Origin: Alectoria sarmentosa
Lineage: Eukaryota > Ascomycota > Lecanoromycetes > Lecanorales > Parmeliaceae
Length of the DNA stretch: 27,783 bases
Assembly: GCA_009733775.1 (NCBI GenBank)
Contig: WOGZ01000396.1
Span: forward strand, 1 to 27,783
Direction: 5' to 3'
A program made the position numbers and the translations under genes. Shown here in pieces: positions 9,154 through 18,510 of the stretch (positions within the stretch are counted from its first letter, which is position 1; each line of letters starts with the position of its first letter). The notes beneath the pieces were generated by a model, which saw only the letters and a list, made by a program, of their open reading frames with translations, had not been told where the DNA came from and ran no database searches.

Positions 9154-10702
9154 ATGGTGGTAGATACGACATATTACGATGCGCTCGGCGTGTCTCCAAA
9201 AGCATCAGAACTGGAAGTCAAGAAGGCCTACCGAAAGCTTGCGATAACTACACATCCCGATAAAAATCCTGGTGACGAGACTGCACATGCCCGCTTTCAA
9301 GCTATCGGTGAGGCTTACCAAGTTCTCAGCAATCAGGAGTTACGGCAGCGATATGACAAGTTTGGCAAGGAAGAGGCCGTTCCTGGAGGTGGCTTCGAAG
9401 ACCCTGCAGAGTTCTTCGGTATGATATTTGGGGGGGAGGCTTTCGTAGATCTAATAGGAGAGCTCTCGCTCATGAAAGACCTTACGAAGACAATGGATAT
9501 CACAGCAAAGCAGATGGAGGAGGAAGAGGCAGCCGAGTCTGCTGATGCCAAGCTGCAGACAAAAGAGGGCAAAGAAGGAGCTGCTGATATTGGAGTTGCG
9601 GGGGCAGCAGCAACACCGCCGCGGCCATCGGCAACAGACCCCTCAACATCTGATCTCAAGCCTCCCACTAGCGATGATTCTCCCCCAGGTGACGGTATCT
9701 TGACTCCTACCCCCACGGCTCGCCCTCGCATTGGTCAGCAGGCTATAATGGACAAATCAGAAGAAGACGCCCGTATGGACGCTGCTGGTCTTACTCCAGA
9801 AGAAAAGGAGCTGCGGCGTAAAGAGAAGAAGAGGGGCTTGTCGAAGGAACAAAGGGAAGAGCTGGCTGCTTATGAGGCTGAGCGTAAACGTATACGAGAC
9901 GAACGTGTCGACACACTTGCTAAAAAGCTGCTCGACCGTATCAGTATATGGACAGAGACTGACAAGGGCAACGATGTAACGAAGGCTTTCACCGAGAAGA
10001 CACGGTTAGAAGTGGAGAACCTAAAGATGGAATCTTTCGGTCTCGAAATCTTACACGCTGTGGGGCTGACCTACATGCAAAAAGCAACCTCTTTCCTCAA
10101 GTCGCAGAAGTTCTTGGGCATATCAGGCTTCTTCTCTAGATTAAAGGACAAAGGAACCCTTGCAAAAGACACTTGGAACACAATAAGTACAGCGATCGAT
10201 GCACAGTTAACAATGGAGGAGATGGCGAAAATGGAGGAAAAGGGCGGGGAGGACTGGACAGATGAGAAGAAAGCAGAGTACGAGAGGAGGGTAACTGGAA
10301 AGATTTTGGCAGCGGCTTGGAAAGGGTCAAGATTCGAAATACAAAGTGTGCTGAGAGATGTCTGTGATAAGGTGCTCAACGACAAGAGTGTCAAAATGGA
10401 GAAGAGACTCGAACGAGCACAAGCACTGGTCATCTCTGGCCAAGTATATCAGAACGTATGATTTTCCTTCTAACTTGTTCGTGAAAATGCCGCATGCAGC
10501 TAAAATTCTCCAGGCACAACGAGATTCAGATGAAGAAGGGGATTACATGGCCTTTGAGCAACTCATGGCCGATGCCGCAATCAAGAAAGACAAGAAGGCC
10601 GAGAAGAAAGAAAAGAAAGAAGCGAAGAAAGCCGACGCTGCTACATCCTCACATCATGGAGTCCACTCTCACGAAAAACCAAGCGCAGCACCGAGTACAT
10701 AA
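9154..10702 (+). CDS. Class C J-domain cochaperone with DnaJ-X region (Caj1/Djp1 type)
   Basis: Exons 9154-10455 and 10514-10702, 496 aa. The J domain occupies residues about 6-70, with the Hsp70-activating HPD at 34-36 (AITTHPDKNPG). Then come FGMIFGGEAFVDLIGELSL and a helical, charged DnaJ-X region to about residue 434, as in yeast Caj1 and Djp1, which stimulate Hsp70 ATPase; Djp1 helps protein targeting to peroxisomes and mitochondria. There is no CxxCxGxG zinc region, so it is not class A. The 58-nt intron (10456-10513, GTATGA...CTCCAG, GCTAAAA branch) joins VISGQVYQN to AQRDSDEEGDYMAFEQLMADAA, the conserved end of this family. The nearer AG at 10499 gives the wrong frame. A Lys/Glu-rich tail follows. 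ATG 9154 (MVVDTTYYDALG) is the natural start just before the J domain. Confidence 0.94.
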
Positions 10703-10940
10703 TACACGAAGATATCCAGAGCATGATTCCGGCACCAACACACGACCAGCATTTTCTCCAGCATGACATTTAAGTTATATCTCTATAGTGAAATCTTTAG
10801 ACGGCCAACGCCGGGGCCGGGGATTACACCTTCCCAAATGTAGAGGATCTACAGGACAAGATGGATCTGTTCTCTAACTCTCAACGTCCCCCTCTCAGAT
10901 GAAAAATACGCCATATCAGTTCATAAACGCCTTGGACTAC
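10703..10940. other. Convergent intergenic region
   Basis: Short 3'-to-3' spacer between the J-protein gene (+) and the proline-rich gene (-). Nothing beyond expected 3' flanks was seen. Confidence 0.4.
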
Positions 10941-11630
10941 TCAACTTTCATTGACCGCGATCACTCCCGGCCCAGCATCAACAACCCGCCTCAGCTCTGC
11001 CATCTGCCTCTCATAGACCTCCACTAATTCCTCTAACCGCTTCTCCTCGCCCTGATTTCCCCTTCCACCTTGTTCCTTCATCCTAGCCTCCATCCCTTCT
11101 ACCCTCAACATCAAGTCTCTCCCCTGGTGGCCCTCTTGCTTTCCCTCCCCGTCTCTGTCCCATGTAGGCGCCGGTCCAAGCTCTGTAGATGTAACGGCCC
11201 AATCCGGAGACATACTTTGCGCCGACTCAATTTTTGTGCCCGTGGCGTCCATGTCTAGCAGCACGTAGCGCTCTTGTCTGGGTTGCAAATTCTCGGCCCG
11301 GGGGTCCACAGTGGGCGAAGCGGTCGCCGAGGCGGGATGGAGGACTTGCAGAGCCGCAGCTGTGACGGGATCGGTATCGGGCGCATCATCGGAAAATACG
11401 TAGTAGACGTTGGGGTGGTGGGTCGTTGAGGTGCCGGTGTTGGAGAGGAGGGTGAAGAGGGGTTGGAAGTTTGGTGGCGGGGGTATGGATGGTGATTCCA
11501 CTTGAGGATCATGGTCATAGTCGTCGTCTGTTGGGTCTTGGGTTGAAGGGTTGGGGAGAGGGGAAGGAAGAAGAGTGGGTGGGTGAAGGGTTGGGGCGGA
11601 TGGTGGAGCGGAGAGGGGGAGGAATGACAT
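10941..11630 (-). CDS. Hypothetical proline-rich protein with a C-terminal coiled coil
   Basis: Single-exon gene, 229 aa, start ATG at 11630. Residues 1-60 are Pro/Ser/Thr-rich and disordered (PPSAPTLHPPTLLPSPLPNP). The middle has two hydrophobic, ordered-looking segments, HHPNVYYVFSDDAPD and QERYVLLDMDATGTK, which look like paired beta-strands. The end (about residues 180-220: LRVEGMEARMKEQGG...EEKRLEELVEVYERQMAELRRVV) is a likely amphipathic coiled coil. I do not recognise a named family. A TATATA sequence at about 11715-11722 lies roughly 85-90 bp upstream and could be its TATA box. The frame is long and its segment structure orderly, so a real gene is likely. Confidence 0.7.
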   Translation of the reverse strand: MSFLPLSAPPSAPTLHPPTLLPSPLPNPSTQDPTDDDYDHDPQVESPSIPPPPNFQPLFTLLSNTGTSTTHHPNVYYVFSDDAPDTDPVTAAALQVLHPASATASPTVDPRAENLQPRQERYVLLDMDATGTKIESAQSMSPDWAVTSTELGPAPTWDRDGEGKQEGHQGRDLMLRVEGMEARMKEQGGRGNQGEEKRLEELVEVYERQMAELRRVVDAGPGVIAVNES

Positions 11631-11895
11631 GATGCGGTCCTAAGGAGACTCGGTGGCTAGTTGCTACATGATTGAGAAGAGTAGTAGAGAAGAAGAAGAA
11701 GGCTGCGTGTAAGGTATATATAAATGTTTTAGGTGTGTCAATGTTGTTCGACACTAGGAACTAAATGCGATTTTGGAGACGGATTCATGGTCCACTCCAT
11801 GCCATGTTGGGTATCAAAAACCAGACAACGCCAGACGCTATGCCACCAATACAAAACAAATCCCCCGACTCAGTAGAACGACTGTCGGTTCGAAT

Positions 11896-12325
11896 CTATT
11901 CTCCGCTTTGCTTCCATTCGAACTCTGTCAATCCGGTATCAGCGTCTGTCCAGCGTCCAAGCACAAGAGGCTCCTACTTTGCCTGCACATGGGACACAAT
12001 CCTTTGGATGAATCCTGCTGGATCCAGGTGAGGAGGCAATGCTGTCAGTTTTCAGCATCACCTATTAGAACTTTCGTATGCGAGTGGCTTCGTACCATGT
12101 GAAAGGAATGTCCACATTTGCCAATCACTATACTCGCTATTAGCTTTTGAATAGGCCCGACTGAAATTTGAAGTATGACTCACGAAGAGTGCAATCATCG
12201 CCAGGATATTTACAAGTAGGACATGTACCGTCGAACTGGACTCGACATATACCACAGACATCATCCTCTGGCATATCCCATCGCCAAGAGGCCACCGCGT
12301 TCCATTCTTTGATGGTGACTTTCAT
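11896..12325 (-). CDS. APC11: Anaphase-promoting complex subunit 11 (RING-H2)
   Basis: Apc11 is the RING subunit of the APC/C ubiquitin ligase; with Apc2 it recruits the E2 that marks cyclins and securin for destruction. Model on the minus strand: exons 12184-12325, 12096-12127, 11978-12041 and 11896-11924, giving 88 aa (the family is about 84-90). Introns are 56, 54 and 53 nt (GTGAGT...TATAG, GTACGA...GACAG, GTAGGA...GACAG), and each junction restores a conserved motif: GDDCTL/LIGKCGHSFHM, HM/HCLLTWIQQDSSKG, CRQ/KFEWKQSGE. Zinc ligands are visible as C24-x2-C27, C35-x2-C38, C45, C52, H54, H57, C60, C74 and C77. Trp64, the conserved RING tryptophan, is present. The N-terminus MKVTIKEWNAVASWRWDMPE is the Apc2-binding strand region. 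No residue appears missing. Confidence 0.97.
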
Positions 12326-12495
12326 GGCGTGCTGCTCTCTGATACGGACCTCAGGGTGCAGACGAAGAGTGAAGGTATAGGACTATATGATAGGATTTGA
12401 AAATGGTGCCTAGCTAGTGCGGTGCTTTGTGATGATTTTCAGTATCTCACTCTCTTGGTATTTTTGTTGTCGAGATCGTCGCTCGGGCAGGGGCG

Positions 12496-12507
12496 TTATC
12501 GCGATAA
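12496..12507. promoter_or_regulatory. 12-bp palindrome of two divergent GATA motifs in a shared promoter
   Basis: TTATCGCGATAA is a perfect inverted repeat made of two head-to-head GATAA motifs sharing a CG centre. It lies in the 366-bp divergent region between APC11 (-) and the sulfurtransferase (+), about 185 bp upstream of the latter. Fungal GATA factors (nitrogen, iron or light regulation) bind GATA pairs, so it is a plausible binding site. Another TTATC lies near 12546. A pyrimidine-rich tract at about 12555-12625 precedes the sulfurtransferase start. Confidence 0.4.
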
Positions 12508-12662
12508 GAAGCTATCCCTGCTAGCGCATTTCAATCTTCGAGGATCTTATCTCCGGCCTCTCTCCTCTTTCTGCTCAAGACTGCCTGCTTCAAATTGAAG
12601 CTGGATTTATTTTCTCCTCCTTTTTTCATCATTCCGTTCAGCACTATCAGCATAGTTCGGGT

Positions 12663-12689
12663 ATGATTGACACTATTGATTGTCATTGA
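12663..12689 (+). CDS. Short upstream ORF before the sulfurtransferase start
   Basis: ATG 12663 opens an eight-codon ORF (MIDTIDCH) ending in TGA at 12687-12689, two bases before the main ATG at 12692. If the transcript includes it, most ribosomes reading it would have no space to reinitiate at 12692, but could do so at ATG 12767. Whether the mRNA starts upstream of 12663 is unknown. Confidence 0.3.
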   Translation: MIDTIDCH

Positions 12690-12691
12690 CC

Positions 12692-13774
12692 ATGACTTTC
12701 CGAGTACGCACCCTCTCCAATTGTCTCCTCAACTCTTGTTGTCCTGCCCTACGCCGCCCTACTTCGATGGCTCAACATCGCCACGTCTCTTTTGAATCTT
12801 ACATTGTCACGCCCAAAGAGCTTGCCGATGCTCTGAGGAAGAACGTCCCTACTAAGATCTCCACAGCACCACGAGTGGTCCCAGTTTGTGCTTCCTGGTT
12901 TCTACCCAACGATCCCGAAGGTCGTACAGGCCATAGCGTATTCAAAGAGCAACGAATTCCCTCTGCCCGTTTCTTCGATCTTGACGCAGTCAAAGACCAT
13001 GACTCGAAGTATCCGCACATGCTGCCAACAGCCGAAGGTTTTGCCAAGGCCATGCAAGATATTGGAATCAGAAAGGATGATGATGTTGTGATATACGACT
13101 CAAAAGAGCTTGGAATATTCAGTGCGCCTCGTGTGGGTTGGACGTTCAAGGTATTCGGTCATCCAAGCGTCCATCTACTCAACAATTTCAGACTGTGGGT
13201 CGAGCAAGGTTATCCCATAGAAAGCGGCGAGGTCGAGGCAATGGTAGATGAGCCAAGTCATTACCCAACGCCCCAGGTCGATCCAGACAAGGTGGTGAAG
13301 TTTGTCGAGGTCAAGAACATCGCAAAGGACTATGGCAAGGAGGGAGCGGAAGAGATTCAGATACTGGATGCGAGACCCAATGGTAGATGGGCGGGTACTG
13401 CACCTGAACCAAGGCCCGGCTTATCGAGCGGTCATATACCAGGCAGCATAAGTATCCCCCACTCAGAGCTGCTCGATGCTAAAACTGGGGCCCTCCTTCC
13501 GGGCGATGAGTTGAGACGAATCTTCAAGTCGAAAGGAGTTGATCCAGAGAAGCCAGTCATAAGTAGCTGTGGTACAGGTGTAACGGCTGCAGTCATTGAT
13601 GCTGCCTTAGGAGAGGCGGACTTTGGGCATCCCAATGACAGAAGGTTGTACGATGGTAGCTGGACGTAAGAAACCATCGGTTTGATATCGCCACTTCAGC
13701 GAGTGCTGACAATGAGCAGCGAATGGGCGCAACGTGTTGCAGAGAGAGATCGTTTGATAAGAAAGGATATTTGA
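12692..13774 (+). CDS. TUM1: 3-mercaptopyruvate/thiosulfate sulfurtransferase (tandem rhodanese)
   Basis: Exons 12692-13665 and 13720-13774, 342 aa. It transfers sulfur from 3-mercaptopyruvate or thiosulfate to an active-site cysteine; yeast Tum1 feeds sulfur to tRNA thiolation. Two rhodanese domains are present (about residues 37-175 and 200-338). The catalytic loop is SSCGTGVTA with Cys293; CG[ST]GVT is the mercaptopyruvate-sulfurtransferase form, unlike the CRKGVT of classic rhodanese. GRWAGTAPEPRPGLSSGHIPGS is the domain-2 signature. The 54-nt intron (13666-13719, GTAAGA, branch GCTGACAAT, acceptor GAGCAG) joins LYDGSWT to EWAQRVAERDRL, the family C-terminus. Residues 1-25 are Arg-, Ser- and Leu-rich without acids, like a mitochondrial presequence. 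A second in-frame ATG at 12767 (MAQHRHVSFESYIV) would give a cytosolic form. Confidence 0.93.
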
Positions 13775-14143
13775 ATCGGATGCGTGCAGGATGCTGTCTG
13801 ACAGATTGAAGCAAAGAAGTGCTTTGCATGATGCAAACTCGGATTCTGATACCCCTGGTAGCTAGTGTGATCCCCCCAAAAGTAGATCCATCGCGTCCTC
13901 CAACAGCTTTTTGTTGAGAATGTAATTCGCTCTTTTCGGTTGCTTGCGCGTAAATCAATGTCGTTTCAGGCAGCTTGGCCGCTTCGACTAACAGATCTCT
14001 CTTATCATATAGTCTATGGCTACATACATAGTGCCGACGTATATACAAAGGCTGGGCATTCCGAACAATCTCCATTGACATTCGGTCCATTGTCCGGTCC
14101 TTGGAGTATTATGTTTTGGCTCAAATATGCACCTAGTGGTGTA
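13775..14143. other. Convergent intergenic region
   Basis: The 369-bp spacer between the 3' ends of the sulfurtransferase gene (+) and the SANT-like gene (-). I see no gene, repeat or RNA. Confidence 0.4.
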
Positions 14144-14811
14144 TCATCTGTCGAGGAATGGCTGGGGCATCTTTTGCGATGAGAAAATCTTTACTTTGTG
14201 GGTACTGTCTTGGCTTCGCTTTTCAAGCAGTACCTGTCCAGTAGACATGGTCAGTTGTGCATGCGAAGTACCCAGGGTTTGCGTCTTCTTGATTGGCAGT
14301 AAAACTCTTCTAGAGGATTTCCCCTTTTTCTCGACACTATCGCCAGTGGCGATACTCCTTGATGGGGATCTTCCTGTCGAAAGGACCTCTTTGAACCCAC
14401 TGCCAGCCGTCATACTACCAGTAGCAGAAACCTGAGCTTGGGCAGACTTCTGGGAGCCATCCGCAGCTGGTTCATAATTTGTAGCAGCATGTTCACCCAG
14501 CACAACTCTCTTCCTCTTCTTGACTGGTGGAACATTGGGCATTGGGTCAGATGGAGCACTGTCGTCTTGAGCTACGCCTTGCTTCTTGAGATTTTTCAAT
14601 CGTTCGACAACAGCACGGGAGTACAATGGTCTCCCAACCTAGAAGCAACAGCTTCAAAATCGATCTTGACTTCGTGAGCAGCTAAGATGACAAACAGAAG
14701 TTGTTGGTCGGCTTCGGTGTCCCATCTCATAGTCTTCTTTCCAGGAGTTCTTTTACTGACACGGCGGCGGATAGGATTAGCTGGAATGGGCGAAGAATGA
14801 TCGTTCATCAT
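14144..14811 (-). CDS. SANT/Myb-like DNA-binding-type protein, frame broken by an apparent 1-nt deletion
   Basis: Two overlapping minus-strand frames form one protein of about 220 aa. From ATG 14811, frame one gives a basic arm, then the start of a fungal SANT/Myb-like helical domain (MRWDTEADQQLLFVILAAHE, then VKIDFEAVASRLGDHCTP). Frame two continues with the expected last helix RAVVERLKNLKKQG and a disordered basic tail (PVKKRKRVVLGEH, near its start) to the stop at 14144. The switch falls at a CCC run (plus-strand GGG 14617-14619). One extra base there would join CTP to RAVVERLKNL with no domain residue lost, so a deletion in a homopolymer, real or a sequencing error, is the simplest reading. 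A 32-nt intron would also restore frame but would delete a conserved helix and is too short. These proteins are presumed nuclear; targets are unknown. Confidence 0.65.
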
Positions 14812-15314
14812 CCGTTGGCTGGGAATGGCAGCCCTGCGAGATCGGGCTTTCCAGATTTCAATTGGATCATACTAGCGCTTGCCAAGAGATGAAGTGGCTT
14901 AGCTCCTCAGCCTCCCGCCTCCGGGCATCTCTCAATGTGAAGAACCTCACATTTCACTGATTTCTTTTCTATTCCACATGTCAAATTGTCAACACCTCAA
15001 TGACTTCTTCCTGACTTAAACTTCTTAAAACCTCATGTTTGAGGAAAAGGCTTACATGAGCCTCTTGAGAAATCGAGAGGCCGGATCGTATTCTCAACAT
15101 GTATAGCTGCGCTCAGTTGCAAGGAACACTTGTCCTAGGTGCGTACTTGGCAACCATCGGCTTGCACAATACTGTCAGGAAAATTTTCAGGAATACCGTT
15201 TTAGAAAAGCCATACTGACTAGCAAGATAGGTCCTTCAGCTGGGCCTACATCAACAATGATACCATCTCGATGAGACCACACACAACATCTTACATTTTG
15301 CACTTGTCGCCAAA
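14812..15314. promoter_or_regulatory. Divergent intergenic region between the SANT-like and PIN-domain genes
   Basis: The 503-bp head-to-head spacer serves as upstream region for both genes. I found no clear TATA box, palindrome or RNA gene. No open frame of interest. Confidence 0.35.
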
Positions 15315-17907
15315 ATGGAGACTCCAATCTGCGTCATAGACGCCAAAACATTTGTCGACCACATTCAGATAATCAAGCAATGGATCTACAGTGGTCATTT
15401 GCGCCTTTTTGTGCCATCATGCAGTGGGTCCACGTCCAATCCAACATTGTTCATCCTTTCTAAATCACTCCAGCAATCGAGGAAGTCGAGCAGCTCTATC
15501 AAAAGTCTATAGAGCAAAAGCCGACAACGCAGGAGGCCCCACGGCCCAAATCCTTGGGCAAGCCGGCCAGAAAAGAATACCCTGCCTTCGATATCAATCC
15601 TCGCGTAGCACGGGAGTATCTTGCAAGGCTGAAGAACAGGAAAGTACAGGAGTCTGATTCAGAACAGCGAGTCTTCTTTCAGGAAAAGGAAAACCATGAA
15701 GCTGTCTATTTCCAGAAATCCAATGAACAATACACCCAATGGAAAGATCTGGACGTAGAGGAAGAGAGGCCTGAGTTTACGGAGGGACCGCCCACGTCGT
15801 GGGCAGAGGCATTGCGGAGGAAGCAGAATCTGGCTAACGGGGTCTCTGAGAAGCCGATGCCGAAAGGTTGAAATAATCTGGATCCAAACGTTGTGCATTG
15901 CTGACTGTGTCTCCAGCGCCCGCAAGACCGAAGCTGGTAGCTCGAGCAACCGGAGGCGATATGTCTCCGTGGAAGATCAAGAAGGACGCTCCAAAAATCT
16001 CGGCCAAAGATGTCCCAGGAGCGTTACGACCATTGATGAGCTGTGCTCTCTGGCGCCTTCACGAGAGCATCGAACGCAATGATGCCAACCAACTGTTCCT
16101 TTTGAGCGACCAGACTGAGGCACGGTCTGTTGCTCAAAAGCTCAACATCGTTGTTCGATCGTGCAAAGACGTCGCTGCCACTGTCACAAGCAAGACTAGC
16201 AAGACTTGTCTTGACAATTTCGGCGATCTTGAGAGAGAGTTTGGTGTACAGCAGAAGAGTGATTTTTACCCCACCAAAGACGCCGTTGTGGTACGTGAGA
16301 AGAACGGCGTGCCAGAGAACGCTAATGAAGACATTGTCAAGGACGAGGATGTTATGAGTCATTCCACGTCCAGCGACGGAAGCGCGAAATCTGATTCTAG
16401 CAGCATCGTGCATGAACAGGGCCTTGAGAAGCAGAGTTTTGAGCAGGGGGAGAAGAAGTTCTCGGTGAACGGCGATCGTGCTGGAAACAAAGTCAAAAAA
16501 CAAGATCTCACGACGGAGGCGGCCACTACTTTGACAGCACAAGATTTGTCAAAGAAGCCTGCTAAGAGCTTTGAATCCATCAAGAGCCTCGTAGATAACA
16601 TCATCCAGCAGGATTTCGAAAAGCACCTAAGCGAATCAGTCACAGGCCTCAACCCCAACGGTGTCATCAGCCAAAGCATCCTGGCCTACCAACAGGCCTC
16701 GGAACTCTCTGCAACGCGCTCGCCACCAGAGATTTCCTTGCCTCATCCCCAAAAAGCGGAACCCGATCAGCACGTCCAAGAAGTCCAGACCATCAATGAC
16801 ACCTCTTCATCCGAACACACTCCTACCCACTGGGCGTCACCATTGGAAGCCGCACAAGAGCCGGAAGATAGCGATGAAGAAATAGTTGTCTTCATACCCC
16901 AGCCGAAGCGCTTCTCTGCCCAAAAAAAACCCTCCCAGCAAAGCTCACGACCTTCAACACCAAAGGAACAATCTCAGCAGAAGACTGCCGGGCAGAGTCC
17001 AGAAAAATCGTTAGTCAAGCCGCAACCAAAAGGGAAAGCAGTGGGACACAGTCCAAATCCATCAATTGTTGGCCAGGCCCGTCCTCAACCTGTCATTTCT
17101 CCTACAGTCATTGACCCAGATGCCTTTGGGCGTGACTTTCGCATCAACCTCAACCCAAGCCCTCGACCTCCACATAACCCCAGTGGTCATTCTAATCATC
17201 GACCCCGAGGCAATGTGCAAAACTCTCAAACAGGCCAGGTGCCTCGCAACTCGCCTCGACAGCTTGCGCGTGCGAGTCCACCGCGTAATGCTCCTCAAGA
17301 GAACTCGCGGCGTCTCACTCCTATTCCTGGGCCGGCACCCAAGGACACTCCAGATCATCGACGCCAAGCATCCCGTACAAGCCCTCGAAGAGCTATAGCG
17401 CCCAAGATTGACGAATTAGCGCCCGCAGACGTTGAGTCTAGAGCACTCACAGCAGCAGGCCTATCGAAGTCACAGATTTCTGAGTTACGGATGGTAGACC
17501 CTACGGAATCCGTGCCTCAAACCGCCTTTTCAACAGCGCAGCTCGAACCCAACGAATTACAACCCGAAGACATTGAATACTCAGGCTTTGTGCACACATC
17601 TACCTTGCCAAACGTACAGTCGAAGCCCAAAGTTTATGAGGCGAGTGAGTTCGTGCCCAGACCGCCGAGGCCAGTACGAGAATTCAAGCCACGAGCACCA
17701 AGGCCCAAAGTCTTCGAGGCTGCTGAATTTGTGCCAAGAGACTTCGTGCCTAGGACCACCATGCCTCGAACACAGCCTAAGCAGTATTCGCCAGAGCCTG
17801 AATCTATCGAGCCAAGACCGTCCATCAATGATGTGGACTACGTGTTGAAGTCGGGATCGACCAGAGCATCAGCACGTGGCAGGGGACGACTGTGGACACC
17901 TTCATAA
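15315..17907 (+). CDS. PIN-domain protein with an internal insertion and a long disordered tail
   Basis: Exons 15315-15423, 15474-15866 and 15917-17907, 830 aa. Two 50-nt introns (GTGGGT...CTCCAG and GTTGAA...CTCCAG, the second with a GCTGAC branch) join three frames. The PIN (RNase) fold is recognisable: strand one METPICVIDAKTFVDH carries Asp9, the helix TIEEVEQLYQKS carries Glu39/40, and after a roughly 110-residue hydrophilic insertion the fold resumes (ALRPLMSCALWRLHESI) with Asp232 in QLFLLSDQTEARSVAQKLNI. Three acids are the metal ligands of active PIN nucleases. Residues about 260-830 are low-complexity and Pro/Ser/Gln-rich, with repeated [SA]EFVPR motifs near the end (YEASEFVPRPPRP, FEAAEFVPRDFVPR), ending ARGRGRLWTP. 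It resembles fungal PIN proteins linked to RNA decay (Nmd4-like), but that assignment is tentative. Confidence 0.85.
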
Positions 17908-18510
17908 AGGTTGGTGATCAGTGAAACAGCATGGTATGACTGATGGTAATGGACACACACCGATGGATATATCAGGCGAAACTACGCCCCGAATCTATGA
18001 CCAGCAAGCGGGAAACGCACCAAACGACGAAGCGGGTGAAGATGTAGTAGGTTGAGAATAGTGAAAAAAGGAAATCAGGCAAGATACGGAGAACAGATTG
18101 AGGAGGGGAAGTGGCGGTGGTAGTATCAGGGGACGTTAGAATGTCAACCAATGCTTTCATGCGGTGATTTTTGAGGTACCATGTGTTTAGGTGCTCATGT
18201 CGGTATGCAGATTAGATTCAGAATGAAAAGTCTTGTTTTGAAGTCGTGCGTGATTTGCGCTCCATACGACCAGTTCTTTGCCCATGATGAGAGATCATTG
18301 AAACCGGCGATTCTACCATGTTGACAGAGAGAACAGCGCCATGAATGTATAACTCATTTCTCAGAGTGAAGAGTAGCAGCAGCTAAAACACCTAAATACA
18401 CATCATAACATCAAGTGGGTATCTCCAAAGCAGAAGTGCAACCCATCTAGAACACCGTCACTTTATGACTCCCCGCTCCCCGCCCTTTCCATCCATCAGT
18501 ATCCTGCCCC
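17908..18510. other. Convergent intergenic region
   Basis: The 603-bp spacer between the 3' ends of the PIN-domain gene (+) and the serine-rich gene (-). Only short frames without coding character; no repeats or RNA genes seen. Confidence 0.4.

Noticed and set aside
9333..10433. Minus-strand open frames opposite the J-protein gene
   Set aside because: Shadows of the charged coding region; the + strand carries a clear J domain and DnaJ-X region.
10456..10499. A shorter J-protein intron ending at the AG at 10499
   Set aside because: It leads into a frame without family similarity; the AG at 10513 gives the conserved DEEGDYMAFEQLMADAA segment.
14610..14700. A 32-nt intron (GTCAAG...TTCTAG) to repair the SANT-like frame
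   Set aside because: It is shorter than any other intron here and would remove VKIDFEAVASRL, a conserved part of the domain; a single lost base is simpler.
16024..16679. Minus-strand open frames of 172 and 106 codons
   Set aside because: Antisense to the third exon of the PIN-domain gene; no motif and no sensible start region.
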